Shown piece by piece: positions 8,290-16,491 of a stretch of 64,000 nt of DNA. The position numbers and the translations under genes were made by a program. The notes below the pieces were generated by a model, which worked only from the letters and a program-made list of their open reading frames with translations, had not been told where the DNA came from and did not search any database. Origin of the DNA: WHSW01 sp963781265 (lineage in GTDB: Bacteria > Actinomycetota > Thermoleophilia > Solirubrobacterales > 70-9); contig CAWAFH010000003.1 of the NCBI GenBank assembly GCA_963781265.1, positions 124,001 to 188,000 on the forward strand, in the 5' to 3' direction. How positions within the stretch are numbered: position 1 is the first letter of the stretch; each line of letters opens with the position of its first letter.

Positions 8290-8462
8290 CGCGGCGGTGG
8301 GTACCTGCCGATGGCAGGACCGGAGAGGCACGCCCCAGCGGGCAACCGCTCCAACTGCACCCCATAACCCCATATGTACCCCACCGGTGGCCGCGAGGCT
8401 TCCGCGGGGGCACCTCCGATGCCAGAGCCGGAGCGCCAGGATGGTGCTCCGGCTCTCTTTTT
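8290..8462 (+). ncRNA. Candidate structured small RNA, copy 1
   Basis: No protein frame of note covers this stretch. CGGTGGGTAC (from ~8303) can pair with GTACCCCACCG (8376-8386) with one bulge. Inside are the hairpin CTGCC-GAT-GGCAG and AGCGG-GCAA-CCGCT with a GNRA tetraloop. After this come an ACCTCC motif (8412-8417, the anti-Shine-Dalgarno sequence) and a strong terminator at 8424. I do not recognise the fold as a known riboswitch, SRP RNA or 6S RNA. The layout suggests a terminated RNA of ~160-200 nt; boundaries at the 5' end are a guess. Confidence 0.35.
8424..8462 (+). terminator. Intrinsic terminator, intergenic
   Basis: Perfect 11-bp stem AGAGCCGGAGC / GCTCCGGCTCT with an 11-nt loop, followed by CTTTTT. 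It is 177 nt beyond the Nudix stop, too far to be a simple end of that operon, which favours a separate transcript. Confidence 0.85.
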
Positions 8463-8633
8463 GCGCGCGAACGGGTCGTGCGGGCCCGGTTGCCCTCGGC
8501 GTTGCGGCGCTCAAGCCCGAGCCCCTCGGCGCCGATTGATGGGACACCATCCCCGCCTCGCAGAGGCGGAACGTGAGCACACCTCCCATGTGACAAAGGA
8601 CGGGGCGCCGGGCGGGCGCCCCGTCCGCTTTTT
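8463..8633 (+). ncRNA. Candidate structured small RNA, copy 2
   Basis: A second gene-free segment ending in its own terminator. It contains GATGG-GACA-CCATC, the 7-bp hairpin CCGCCTC-GCA-GAGGCGG, and a GGCGC/GCGCC arm upstream. As in copy 1, an ACCTCC motif (8581-8586) sits a few bases before the terminator, in a similar local context (GCAC-CTCCGATG in copy 1, GCACACCTCCCATG here). This suggests two related RNAs in tandem. No known family is recognised. Confidence 0.35.
8598..8633 (+). terminator. Intrinsic terminator, intergenic
   Basis: Perfect 12-bp stem GGACGGGGCGCC / GGCGCCCCGTCC with a 5-nt loop GGGCG, followed by GCTTTTT. It ends a few bases before the stop of the convergent membrane-protein gene. 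Confidence 0.88.
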
Positions 8634-8637
8634 CGGC

Positions 8638-9084
8638 TCAGCCGTCGCGCTCGACCCGCATCCGCAGGCCGCCGAGTCCGATCGCGATGCAGCCGCCGAG
8701 CGCCACGAACACACCGAGGCGCGGGCTCACGTCGAGGCTGCCGCCGAGCTCGTCGGGGCGGTCGAAGACCAGATAGACGCAGAGCAGCGCCCCCCATGCG
8801 CCGGCCGCCACCACCAGCTCGGCGGTGCGCAGCGGGCGGGGGAGCGTCCGCCCCATCGCCTCGCGGGCGATCAGCAGCGCCGCCGCGGCGACCGTGACCA
8901 GGAGCGCGGCGGCGCCGAATCCGAACGCGTCGAGGCCGGTGACCGAGAGCCCGTCGCCGAACGGGATCCCGTACCAGGGCAGCAGCATGCTCGCGGCAAC
9001 CGCGATCACGCCGCCCGCCGCAACGCGCTCGGCCGGCGAGAGCGGGCGGCGCCGCGGCTCAGTCGAGCGGCCGGCGGCCGCCAT
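8638..9084 (-). CDS. Small integral membrane protein of unknown function
   Basis: A 148-residue protein with about four hydrophobic helices: the first spans VAAGGVIAVAASMLLPWYGI, and the last covers GVFVALGGCIAIGLGGL. The pattern of a short basic N-terminus, LLPWYG after helix one, and even helix spacing is common in actinobacterial membrane proteins of unknown role. ATG 9084 is taken as start; it lies inside the end of the DUF2203 gene (26-nt overlap), which makes it the third gene of the EVE-DUF2203 operon. Upstream residues in the same frame look non-coding. No function is assigned. Confidence 0.55.
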   Translation of the reverse strand: MAAAGRSTEPRRRPLSPAERVAAGGVIAVAASMLLPWYGIPFGDGLSVTGLDAFGFGAAALLVTVAAAALLIAREAMGRTLPRPLRTAELVVAAGAWGALLCVYLVFDRPDELGGSLDVSPRLGVFVALGGCIAIGLGGLRMRVERDG

Positions 9085-9439
9085 AGCCCGTGTCGAGCTC
9101 GTGCCAGTAGGCGATCTCGGCCTCGCCGAGCTCCCAGCACAGATAGACCTCGTGGTCGTCACGGATCGACGGGAAGTCGATCAGGCCGCGGTTGACGTCG
9201 CGGACGACGATCCCTCGGCCCTGCAACTCGGCGAGCAGCGACCGCAGTTCGACGAACGCCTCGCCGACCGCGCGCCCCGGCTCACCGCCGCCGTTGCCCG
9301 GCGCGGCGTCGGACAGCAGCTCGTGCAGCTCGGCGTCGGTCAGCCGGGCCCCGGCGTCGTGCAGCTTGCGCACCATGGGCTCGACCTCGGCCAGCATCAG
9401 CTGCGCCTCCTCGAGCGTGTAGTGGCGCTGGTGGATCAC
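9059..9439 (-). CDS. DUF2203 family protein
   Basis: A 126-residue soluble protein. It begins with the helix HYTLEEAQLMLAEVEPMVRKL and ends with the family's most conserved part: RGLIDFPSIRDDHEVYLCWE followed by GEAEIAYWHELDTGYGGR. That C-terminal pattern (GLIDFP, V-LCW, GE--I-YWHE, GR-P) defines DUF2203, which is present in many actinobacteria with unknown role. GTG 9439 overlaps the TGA of the EVE gene (GTGA), so the two are coupled. Confidence 0.8.
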   Translation of the reverse strand: MIHQRHYTLEEAQLMLAEVEPMVRKLHDAGARLTDAELHELLSDAAPGNGGGEPGRAVGEAFVELRSLLAELQGRGIVVRDVNRGLIDFPSIRDDHEVYLCWELGEAEIAYWHELDTGYGGRRPLD

Positions 9440-9894
9440 CCGCGGGCGCCGGCGAGCGCGCCGGCGATGCGGCTCCGCAGGAGCGTGGCGTCGTGATCGG
9501 AGATCGTGCGCAACTGACCCTGAAACCCCAGGTGCCAGTGCTCGGCGGGCCACTTGCGCAGATGCTCGAGCTCGCTGACGAGCGACGCGGCGGGGATGAA
9601 CCGCTCCTCGTCGAGCACCGCGACCGGCTCGCCCGCCACCCGCCACGGGTAGTCCTCGGGATGCTTCTTCTTGCCCTGGGGCCAGATCGGGGTGCGGTCC
9701 TCGAACATCTCCGACCGCACCCGGGCAATCCCGCCGAACGCCTGCACGCCCGTGACGTAGAACACCACCTCGTCGCCCGGCTCGAACTCGAGCGCCTGGT
9801 TTCGCCGCCGCTCCTTGAACCCGATCGGGTCGAACCCCCGCTCGACGTTGATCCGGAAGTTGGTCAGGTCACCGGTGAGGATCCAGGTCTGCAC
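9436..9894 (-). CDS. EVE domain protein
   Basis: A 152-residue protein that opens with MQTWILTGDLTNFRINVERG and contains the EVE/PUA-like core: LEFEPGDEVVFYVTGVQAFG-GIARVRS. The domain resembles ASCH, PUA and YTH folds and binds modified bases in nucleic acids. EVE proteins are often found near defence or RNA-modification genes, but no such neighbour is seen here. A TAAGAT box (9906-9901) ends 6 nt before GTG 9894, so the mRNA is probably leaderless. It heads a three-gene operon with DUF2203 and the membrane protein. Confidence 0.82.
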   Translation of the reverse strand: MQTWILTGDLTNFRINVERGFDPIGFKERRRNQALEFEPGDEVVFYVTGVQAFGGIARVRSEMFEDRTPIWPQGKKKHPEDYPWRVAGEPVAVLDEERFIPAASLVSELEHLRKWPAEHWHLGFQGQLRTISDHDATLLRSRIAGALAGARG

Positions 9895-9922
9895 GGTTTG
9901 ATCTTATGGCCGCCGTATGGCC

Positions 9923-9943
9923 GCCGCTCGCCGCTCGCCGCTC
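9923..9943 (+). repeat. Heptamer repeat array A: (GCCGCTC)x3
   Basis: Three perfect tandem copies of GCCGCTC just upstream of the EVE promoter. The complementary array B lies ~135 nt downstream, so A and B form inverted arms. Next to A, ATGGCCGCC is also duplicated at 9906-9914 and 9917-9925. Confidence 0.85.
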
Positions 9944-10078
9944 GGAGGGTCGGGTGCGCAGCGGCTCTCGCCGACGTCGGGTGCGGCGGGCGTATGGCTG
10001 GGTAGGGGGCGCGTCGTGCTGAGTGCGCACACGTGCGCCGGAGGCCGGGGTCTGCACATCGAACACGTCCCGCGCGCC

Positions 10079-10113
10079 GAGCGGCGAGCGGCGAGCGGCG
10101 AGCGGCGAGCGCC
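10079..10113 (+). repeat. Heptamer repeat array B: (GAGCGGC)x4 + GAGCGCC
   Basis: Four perfect copies of GAGCGGC and one variant GAGCGCC, ending 4 nt before the stop of the desaturase gene. The unit is the reverse complement of array A. The ~135 nt between A and B hold no credible gene. Confidence 0.88.
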
Positions 10114-10117
10114 GAAC

Positions 10118-10987
10118 CTACGCCAGCCGCTGCTGCTGGCGCTCCGGGGAGATCCGCACCACGTTCCAGGCCAGCCCCAGCTTCTGCATCGCGCCGATGA
10201 TCGCGCCCGACGGGTCCAGCTCCCAGCGGCGCAGGCCGTGCACGGCGGAGCGCGGAAAGGCGTGGTGGTTGTGGTGCCAGGCTTCGCCGAGGGAGGCGAG
10301 CGAGAGCCACCAGACGTTGGTCGAGCGGTCCTCGGTGTCGAACCGGCGGCTGCCGTGGTAGTGGCAGATCGAGTTGATCGACCAGGTGATGTGATGGACG
10401 AAGAAGATCCGCACCAGCCCGCCCCACAGCAGCCCGGTGAGGGCGCCGGCGACGGTCCCGGTCAGCAGGAACCCGAGCGCGGCCGGCAGCCCCAGCGAGA
10501 GCACGACCAGGGAGAGGAAGCGGCGGTTGAGCAGCCGCATCCCGCTGTCGTCCATCAGGTCGGGGGCGTACTTGCGCCGGTCCGCCTGCCCGTTGGCGTC
10601 GAACAGCCAGCCGACGTGCGCGTGCCAGAGGCCGGCGACGCCTGACCCGTGGCCGACGTGGGGCGAGTGGGGATCGCCCTCCTCGTCGGTGTGCGCGTGG
10701 TGCTTGCGGTGGTCCGCGACCCAGTCGATCACCGGGCCCTGGACCGCCATCGAGCCGGCCGCGGCGAGCGCGTACTCGATCGGCTTGTGCGTCTGAAAGG
10801 CGCGATGGGTGAGCAGGCGGTGGTAGCCGATGGTGATGCCGAGCGCGGTGACGACATACATCCCGGCGAGGATCGCGAGGTCGGTCCAGCCGACGGCGCG
10901 GTTCCAGAGCAGCACGATCGCCGCCAGGGAGGCGACGAACGGGACGACGACGGCGGCCATGTTCGTATAGCGCTGGGCTCGGCTCAT
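10118..10987 (-). CDS. Acyl-CoA / fatty acid desaturase (delta-9 type)
   Basis: A 289-residue integral membrane diiron desaturase. The three histidine boxes are present: H56RLLTH61, H93RKHH97 and H238HNHH242. Hydrophobic pairs lie at ~12-50 and ~157-197, as in stearoyl-CoA desaturases. It introduces a cis double bond in a saturated acyl chain, adjusting membrane fluidity. ATG 10987 is chosen because a TAGCTT box (11000-10995) sits 7 nt upstream; the frame runs open further but with low-complexity sequence. It is divergent from the PucR regulator, which probably controls it. Confidence 0.9.
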   Translation of the reverse strand: MSRAQRYTNMAAVVVPFVASLAAIVLLWNRAVGWTDLAILAGMYVVTALGITIGYHRLLTHRAFQTHKPIEYALAAAGSMAVQGPVIDWVADHRKHHAHTDEEGDPHSPHVGHGSGVAGLWHAHVGWLFDANGQADRRKYAPDLMDDSGMRLLNRRFLSLVVLSLGLPAALGFLLTGTVAGALTGLLWGGLVRIFFVHHITWSINSICHYHGSRRFDTEDRSTNVWWLSLASLGEAWHHNHHAFPRSAVHGLRRWELDPSGAIIGAMQKLGLAWNVVRISPERQQQRLA

Positions 10988-11062
10988 GCCCGGCAAGCTA
11001 CGGCGCACCGGCGCACAGTTTCTTCCCTCCAGACCACGTTCCCGGGTTAAGATCTTGCGCGA

Positions 11063-12250
11063 ATGCCACAAGAAATGCCGCTCGATGAGCCGTGGCGGGC
11101 GATCCCGCCGCGGATCGGGGCGCTGATCCGTCCCCACGTGCCGGCGCTCAGCGACGAGGTGATCGCAGCGATCCGCGAGCGCGTCCCCGCCTACCGCCGC
11201 CCGCTGCGCGGCCGCTTCGGCACCGGGATCCGGGGAGGGGTGGAGGAGGCCCTGGTCCAGTTCGCCGACCTGGTCGCCGACCCCGAGCTCGACCGCACGC
11301 GCACCGACGCGGTCTATCGGGCTCTCGGGCGCGGCGAGTACACGGAGCGACGCTCGCTCGACGCCCTGCTCTCGGCCTACCGGCTCGGCGCGCGCGTCTC
11401 ATGGCGGCGCGTCTCGACGGTCGCGGTCGAGGCCGGCGTCGACCGGCGCACCCTGGCGCTGCTCGCCGAGGCGGTCTTCGCCTACATCGACGAGCTCTCG
11501 GCGCTCTCGGCCGAGGGCTACGCGCAGGCTCAGTCGGCTGCCGCCGGCGAGCGCGAGCGCCAGCGGCGGCGACTCGCGCTCCTGCTCCTCGACCCCGCGG
11601 CCGATGAGGCCCTGATCGCGGCCGCCGCCGCCGAGGCCGGCTGGGAGGCTCCGGCGCGGCTGGCCGCGCTCGCCTGGTCGACGGGCGGCCGGCGCCTGCT
11701 CACCCGCCTCCCCGCCGGGACGCTGGTCGCCGAGCCCGGCGACGACGGCGGGCCGGGCCTCGCTCTCGTCGCGGACCCGGACGCCCCCGGCCTGGCGACG
11801 GCGCTCGGGCGGGCGACTGGCGCGCTCGTCGCGGTGCTCGGCCCGGCGGTCGAGCCGGCCGGCGCGGCGCGCAGCGCCGAGCGCGCCCGGGCGGTCCTGC
11901 GGTTGATCGAGGGCGGGATGGTGGAGGCGGCGGGGTTCACGCTCGCCGACGACCACCTCGCCGCGCTGGTCGCCCACGGCGACGAGCGCACCCTGGCCGA
12001 GCTCGCCCGCCGCCGCCTGGCGCCGCTCGACGGCGAGACCGCGGCCTCGCGCGCCCGCCTCGGCGCCACCCTGCGCTCGTGGCTCGACCACCAGGGCGAG
12101 ATCGCCCGCATCGCCGACGAGCTGCACGTGCATCCGCAGACCGTTCGCTACCGCCTCGCGCGGTTGCGCGACCTCTTCGGCGACGAGCTCACGGATCCCG
12201 AGGCCAGATTCGAGCTCGCGCTAGCTTTGAGGAGCCCGGTTTCGGCGTGA
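11063..12250 (+). CDS. PucR-family (CdaR-like) transcriptional regulator
   Basis: A 395-residue regulator. The N-terminal ~165 residues are helical (a sensor region with ALRER and RLGARVSW segments). The middle is a degenerate GGDEF-like fold. The last 55 residues are the PucR-type helix-turn-helix, with IADELHVHPQTVRYRL at about 350-365. The ligand is unknown. The gene is divergent from the desaturase across 75 nt, a pairing that suggests control of lipid unsaturation. TAAGAT (11048-11053) lies 9 nt before ATG 11063; no Shine-Dalgarno is seen. Confidence 0.82.
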   Translation: MPQEMPLDEPWRAIPPRIGALIRPHVPALSDEVIAAIRERVPAYRRPLRGRFGTGIRGGVEEALVQFADLVADPELDRTRTDAVYRALGRGEYTERRSLDALLSAYRLGARVSWRRVSTVAVEAGVDRRTLALLAEAVFAYIDELSALSAEGYAQAQSAAAGERERQRRRLALLLLDPAADEALIAAAAAEAGWEAPARLAALAWSTGGRRLLTRLPAGTLVAEPGDDGGPGLALVADPDAPGLATALGRATGALVAVLGPAVEPAGAARSAERARAVLRLIEGGMVEAAGFTLADDHLAALVAHGDERTLAELARRRLAPLDGETAASRARLGATLRSWLDHQGEIARIADELHVHPQTVRYRLARLRDLFGDELTDPEARFELALALRSPVSA

Positions 12251-12295
12251 CTGAAGCGGGAACCCTCAAGGCAACCGACGAAGGAGCTGAGCTAG

Positions 12296-12805
12296 ATGAG
12301 CGCGTCCACCTCGAGCATGGACATCATGGCGGCCGACCACAGCGATCAGCGCGAGCGCGTGATCGAGCTGCTGACCAAGGCGTATTGGATGGAGATCGAG
12401 ACGGTGATGAGCTACATCTCCAACTCGACCAACCCGGACGGCGTCCGCGCGATGGAGATCCGCGAGTCGCTGGAGGCCGACATCCAGGAGGAGCTCGGCC
12501 ACGCGCAGCAGTTCGCTGCCCGGATCAAGGAGCTCTATGGGGTCGTGCCGGGCTCCGAGGACTTCAACGCCGAGCAGAGCTACCTTCAGCCGCCCGGCGA
12601 CCAGGTCGACATCGTCCACGTGATCAAGGGCGTGATCGAGGCCGAGCAGGGCGCGATCGAGTACTACAGCCGGATCATCGAGGAGACCGACGGGATCGAC
12701 CCGGTGACCCAGGACATGGTCATCACGATCCTCCGCGACGAGCAGGGCCACAAGCGGCTGTTCGAGGGATTCCTGCGCGAGTACGAGAAGGAAGGGCTCG
12801 CCTAG
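12296..12805 (+). CDS. Ferritin-like diiron protein (bacterioferritin/Dps-type fold)
   Basis: A 169-residue four-helix protein with the ferritin pattern of metal ligands: a glutamate in helix one (E33 or E35 in YWMEIETVMSY), ExxH in helix two (E66/H69, EELGHA), a glutamate in helix three (EAEQGAIEYY, ~117), and ExxH in helix four (E149/H152, RDEQGHK). It probably stores iron or reduces peroxide at a diiron centre. An AAGGAG Shine-Dalgarno lies upstream of ATG 12296, so unlike most genes here it has a leader. It follows the PucR gene after 45 nt. Confidence 0.85.
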   Translation: MSASTSSMDIMAADHSDQRERVIELLTKAYWMEIETVMSYISNSTNPDGVRAMEIRESLEADIQEELGHAQQFAARIKELYGVVPGSEDFNAEQSYLQPPGDQVDIVHVIKGVIEAEQGAIEYYSRIIEETDGIDPVTQDMVITILRDEQGHKRLFEGFLREYEKEGLA

Positions 12806-12865
12806 GGCGATCGCCGCTCTCGAAGATGGCGCGGACGATCGCGACGTTGGCTTCGGTCACCGCGA

Positions 12866-15800
12866 TCAGGCTCCGGCGACGAGCGCCTCGCACCGCTCCG
12901 CGTCGCCCGGGCGCCCGAGCTGCACCCACGCATCCCGGGCCTGCTTGAGCAGATCCGCGTCGTGGTTCGCCGCGCCGCGGGCCTCGAGGCTCGCAGCGAC
13001 GCCGACGGGATAGCGCAGGCGGTCGGCGAGCCCGGCGGCCTCGTCGGCCGTCTCGCGCGCCTGGTCGAGCTTGCCCCAGGCGGCCAGGTTGACCGCTCGC
13101 GCCGCGGTCGCCTCGACCGACTGGGCGACCAGGCCGGCGCGCTCGCACAGGTCGAGCGCCCGCGCCAGCGCCTGGTCGGCGTCGGCGTGATCGCCGCGGG
13201 CGCGCAGCGCGCCTCCCAGGGCGTGCAGCGACTCGAACACGACCTCCGAGCGGCCGACCTGCTCGGCCGACTCGGCCGCCCGCCGCAGCAGGTCGACCGC
13301 GCCGTCCAGGTCGCCCTCATGGGCGAGCAGGACGCCACGCATCGAGTAGGGGAAGCACAGCTTGCCGCTCAGGCCCTCGCGCTCGGCGAGCGTCTGTGAG
13401 GCGTCGACCTCGGCGCGCGCCGTCTCCCACTCGCCGCGGTAGGCGGCGACCTGGGCCAGCGAGGCGTGCAGCTCGACCTGTGACGGGAGGTCGCCGGTGC
13501 GCAGGGCGATGGCCAGCGCCTCGCCGTAGGCGCCGCTCGCCCCCTCGTAGTCGGCCTCGGAGATCTCGAGGTGGTAGCCGAGCGCGAGCAGGGCCCGCAC
13601 CGCTTCCGCCGGATCGGTCTCGCGCGCCAGCTCGACCGAGCGCTCGAGGTTCTCGCGCGCCCGCTCCGAGTCGCCGATGCGGCCGAAGACGCGGCCGAAG
13701 ATCCCGTGGGCTCGGCTCGCCGCCGCCGCCTCGCCGAGGCGCTCGGCGAGGCGCAGCGCCTTCTCGGATGCATAGATCGCGAGCATGTTGTCGCCGGTGT
13801 GCATGTAGAGCGAGGCGGCCTCCTCGTAGAGGCGCACCAGCTCGAGGCACGGCGGCCCGTCCTTGAGCAGGTCGATCCCACGCTGGTAGTGCTCGATCGA
13901 GCCCTCGCGATCGCCCTTCTGCCAGAGCCCCGCGCCGATCTTGCGGTGCAGGTCGCCGACCCGGGCGAGGTCCTCCTCGCCGCGGTGGTACTCGAGGCAG
14001 CGCTCCCAGGCGCGGACGGCGCGGTCGACTCGGCCGAGGCGGAGCGCGACGTCGCCGAGCTTCTCGCCGATCCGAGCCGCCGCCTCGAGGTCGAGCCGGC
14101 TCTCGAGCGAGAGCGCGATCTCATAGTGGCCCTGTGCCTCGGAGTTCGAGTAGAGCCCGGCGGAGGCATCGCCGGCCGCCTCGAGCGCGGCCACCGCCCG
14201 AACCTCGATCCGCTCCAGTTCGTCGGGCTCGAGGTCGGCGCCGGCGCCGAGGTTGGCGGCGCGCGCGTAGTGCTCCGCGACCATCGCGACGACGCCCTCG
14301 GAGCGGTCCGCGGCGCGGTCGTTGATGAACTCGCCAACCTGGGCGTGCTTGCGCGCGCGCACGGCCTTCGGCAGGGTGGAGTAGGCGACGTCGCGGATCA
14401 GCACGTGCTTGAACGCGTACTCGCGCTCGCCGGCCAGCCGGCTGCCCGCGGTCGGCACCACCAGGTCCTTGCCCCGCAGCGACTCGAGCGTCGCGCGGAG
14501 CTCCGCGCGGTCGTCCCCGGGCTCGGCGATCGAGCCCTCCCAGAACGTCTGCCCGACCACCGACGCGGCCTGCACCGCCTGGCGCTCATCGCGGGTGAGG
14601 GCGTCGAGCCGCGCCGCGAGCACCGAGTGCACTGTCTCGGGCAGCGCCTCGGTGTCGGCGGCGCCCTCCTCGACGATCCGGTTGACCATCTCCTCGGCGA
14701 ACAGCGGGTTGCCGCCGGAGCGCGCCGCGACCTCGGTGGCGAGGTCTCCGGTCTCACCGCCGGCGTCGCCGAACAGCGCCGCGACCAGCTCCTGCGCCTG
14801 GGCGCGGTCGAGCGGGTCGAGGGTGATCGTGGTCGCGTTGACGCGGCCGCCGCCCCATCCCGGCCGGCGATCGAGCAACTCGTCGCGGGCCAGGCAGACG
14901 ATCAGCACCGTGCCGCGCGACCAGCGCGCCAGGTACTCGATCAGGTCGAGCATGCCCTCGTCGGCCCAGTGGATGTCCTCGACCGCGAAGAGCAGGGGCT
15001 GGCGCCGGCTGCCGGCCTCGACCACCAGCCGGACCGCCGAGAACAGCCGCTCGCGCATCTGCTGCGGGTCGTCGTCGGAGCGCTCGACCGCCTCGCCCGG
15101 GCCCGACTCGATCCCGAGCGGCCGGCCGAGCGCGGCGGCGACCCGGTCGGCGGGCTCCTCGATCTCGGAGTCGGTGAGCAGCTCCTCGATCCCGCGCTTC
15201 AGCTTGCGCCAGGCTGCCGAGGCGTCGTCGGTGTCGACGATGTCGAAGGTGCCGCGGACGATCTCGCCGAGCGCCCAGTAGGCAAGCCCGGCGCCGTACG
15301 CGGGGCAGCTGCCGAGCCGGATGGCGGGCGGTGAGGGCCGGGCGCCGATCTCGAGCGTCAGCTCGCGCAGCAGGCGCGACTTGCCGACCCCGGCCGGCCC
15401 GATCACGGTGACCAGGTGCGGGCGGTTCTCGGCGATCACCCGGTCGAACAGGGCCAGCAGCCGCTCGGTCTCGTCGCCGCGCCCGACCAGCGGCGTTGTC
15501 GCCGAGCTGCGCGCGGCCCGGCCGCGGACCACCGCTCGGACCGCCTCCCAGGCGGATACCGGCTCGGCCTTGCCCTTGAGCTCGAGCGGCGCCAGCTCGA
15601 CGTACTCGACGGCCGAGCGGGTCAACCGGTGGGTGATCTCGCCGACGATCACCGTGCCCGGCTCGGCGGCGCCCTGCAGGCGCGCTGCGACGTTGACCGG
15701 GTCGCCGATCACCGTGTAGCCGTCGCCGACCCGCCCCGCCAGCACCTCGCCCGAGTTGATCCCGACCCGGAGCTTGAAGTCGGCGCCGATGTCGGCGGCG

Positions 15801-16270
15801 ATCTGCTCGTTGATCTCGTTCATCGCCGCCTGCATCGCGAGCCCCGCGCGCACCGCGCGCTCGGGGTCATCCTCGTGGGCGGTCGGGGCGCCGAAGACGC
15901 CCATGACGTTGTCGCCGATGTACTTGTCGATCGTCCCGCCGTAGCGCTCGATCTCGTCGCCGAGGCGCCGCAGGGCGCGGTCCACCAGCGACTTCATCCG
16001 CTCCGGGTCGAGGCGCTCGGAGACGGCCGTGTACCCGGACAGGTCCGCGAACAGAATCGTCGCCTTGCGCCGCTCCTCCGGCAGTTGCTCCTCGGCCGGC
16101 GCCCGGGCGGCCGAGGCTCCGCTGAGCGCGGCTCCGCACTCGATGCAGAACTTCGCCTGCGGCGGGTTATCGGCCCCGCAGCTGGGGCACGGGGACGGCA
16201 GCCCGGAGCCGCACGACATGCAGAACCGCGCGCGGTCGGGGTTCTCGGTGCCGCAGCTCGGGCAGTTCAT
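12866..16270 (-). CDS. Zinc-ribbon / class III nucleotide cyclase / AAA ATPase / TPR multidomain protein
   Basis: A 1134-residue protein. Two zinc ribbons come first (Cys 3/6/17/20 and 28/31/42/45). A class III adenylate/guanylate cyclase spans ~68-245; the metal Asp76 and Asp120, Lys116, Asp190, Asn193 and Arg197 are all present, so it should be active. Next is an AAA/STAND ATPase with Walker A GPAGVGKS (291-298) and Walker B LLFAVEDIHWAD. The remaining ~550 residues are TPR-like helical repeats. This is the layout of actinobacterial signalling cyclases that sense partners through the TPR region. Its ATG overlaps the preceding 74-residue gene (ATGA), so it belongs to the ArsA operon. Confidence 0.9.
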   Translation of the reverse strand: MNCPSCGTENPDRARFCMSCGSGLPSPCPSCGADNPPQAKFCIECGAALSGASAARAPAEEQLPEERRKATILFADLSGYTAVSERLDPERMKSLVDRALRRLGDEIERYGGTIDKYIGDNVMGVFGAPTAHEDDPERAVRAGLAMQAAMNEINEQIAADIGADFKLRVGINSGEVLAGRVGDGYTVIGDPVNVAARLQGAAEPGTVIVGEITHRLTRSAVEYVELAPLELKGKAEPVSAWEAVRAVVRGRAARSSATTPLVGRGDETERLLALFDRVIAENRPHLVTVIGPAGVGKSRLLRELTLEIGARPSPPAIRLGSCPAYGAGLAYWALGEIVRGTFDIVDTDDASAAWRKLKRGIEELLTDSEIEEPADRVAAALGRPLGIESGPGEAVERSDDDPQQMRERLFSAVRLVVEAGSRRQPLLFAVEDIHWADEGMLDLIEYLARWSRGTVLIVCLARDELLDRRPGWGGGRVNATTITLDPLDRAQAQELVAALFGDAGGETGDLATEVAARSGGNPLFAEEMVNRIVEEGAADTEALPETVHSVLAARLDALTRDERQAVQAASVVGQTFWEGSIAEPGDDRAELRATLESLRGKDLVVPTAGSRLAGEREYAFKHVLIRDVAYSTLPKAVRARKHAQVGEFINDRAADRSEGVVAMVAEHYARAANLGAGADLEPDELERIEVRAVAALEAAGDASAGLYSNSEAQGHYEIALSLESRLDLEAAARIGEKLGDVALRLGRVDRAVRAWERCLEYHRGEEDLARVGDLHRKIGAGLWQKGDREGSIEHYQRGIDLLKDGPPCLELVRLYEEAASLYMHTGDNMLAIYASEKALRLAERLGEAAAASRAHGIFGRVFGRIGDSERARENLERSVELARETDPAEAVRALLALGYHLEISEADYEGASGAYGEALAIALRTGDLPSQVELHASLAQVAAYRGEWETARAEVDASQTLAEREGLSGKLCFPYSMRGVLLAHEGDLDGAVDLLRRAAESAEQVGRSEVVFESLHALGGALRARGDHADADQALARALDLCERAGLVAQSVEATAARAVNLAAWGKLDQARETADEAAGLADRLRYPVGVAASLEARGAANHDADLLKQARDAWVQLGRPGDAERCEALVAGA

Positions 16271-16491
16271 TCGATCGGGATCTCCTCGACCGCGGGCCCG
16301 CCGCCCTGCTCGTACTCGTCGAGGCGCTCGAGGTAGTGGTCGATCATCGCCCGCATCGTCACGAGCGCCTCGCGCTGGACTGTCTGCCACTGGCCGCGCA
16401 GCTCCGGGGTCGAGGTCGCGCGCAGGATCTCGGCGCCCCGGCAGATCGGGCACAACTCCACGCACTGGTGGTTTTGCTCAGGAGTGGCCAT
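16267..16491 (-). CDS. Small CxxC protein of unknown function
   Basis: A 74-residue acidic protein. It has CVELCPIC near the N-terminus (a CxxxCxxC arrangement that could bind zinc or act in redox), a helix around TVQREALVTMRAMIDHYLER, and an acidic tail. Its start overlaps the ArsA gene by 14 nt and its stop overlaps the cyclase ATG by four, so the three form one translational unit. The helix ending DHYLERLDEYEQG resembles interaction helices of small adaptor proteins. The conserved placement suggests it links the ArsA-type ATPase and the cyclase; that is inference. Confidence 0.65.
   Translation of the reverse strand: MATPEQNHQCVELCPICRGAEILRATSTPELRGQWQTVQREALVTMRAMIDHYLERLDEYEQGGGPAVEEIPIE

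Noticed and set aside
8380..8420. T-box-like sequence (GGTGGCCGCGAG followed by a terminator)
   Set aside because: The conserved T-box GGTGGNACCGCG is not matched and there is no tRNA synthetase or amino-acid gene downstream.
8290..8462. SRP RNA or cobalamin riboswitch (CAGGACCGGAG segment)
   Set aside because: The conserved SRP apical loop and the B12-box sequences are not present, and neither function fits the neighbours.
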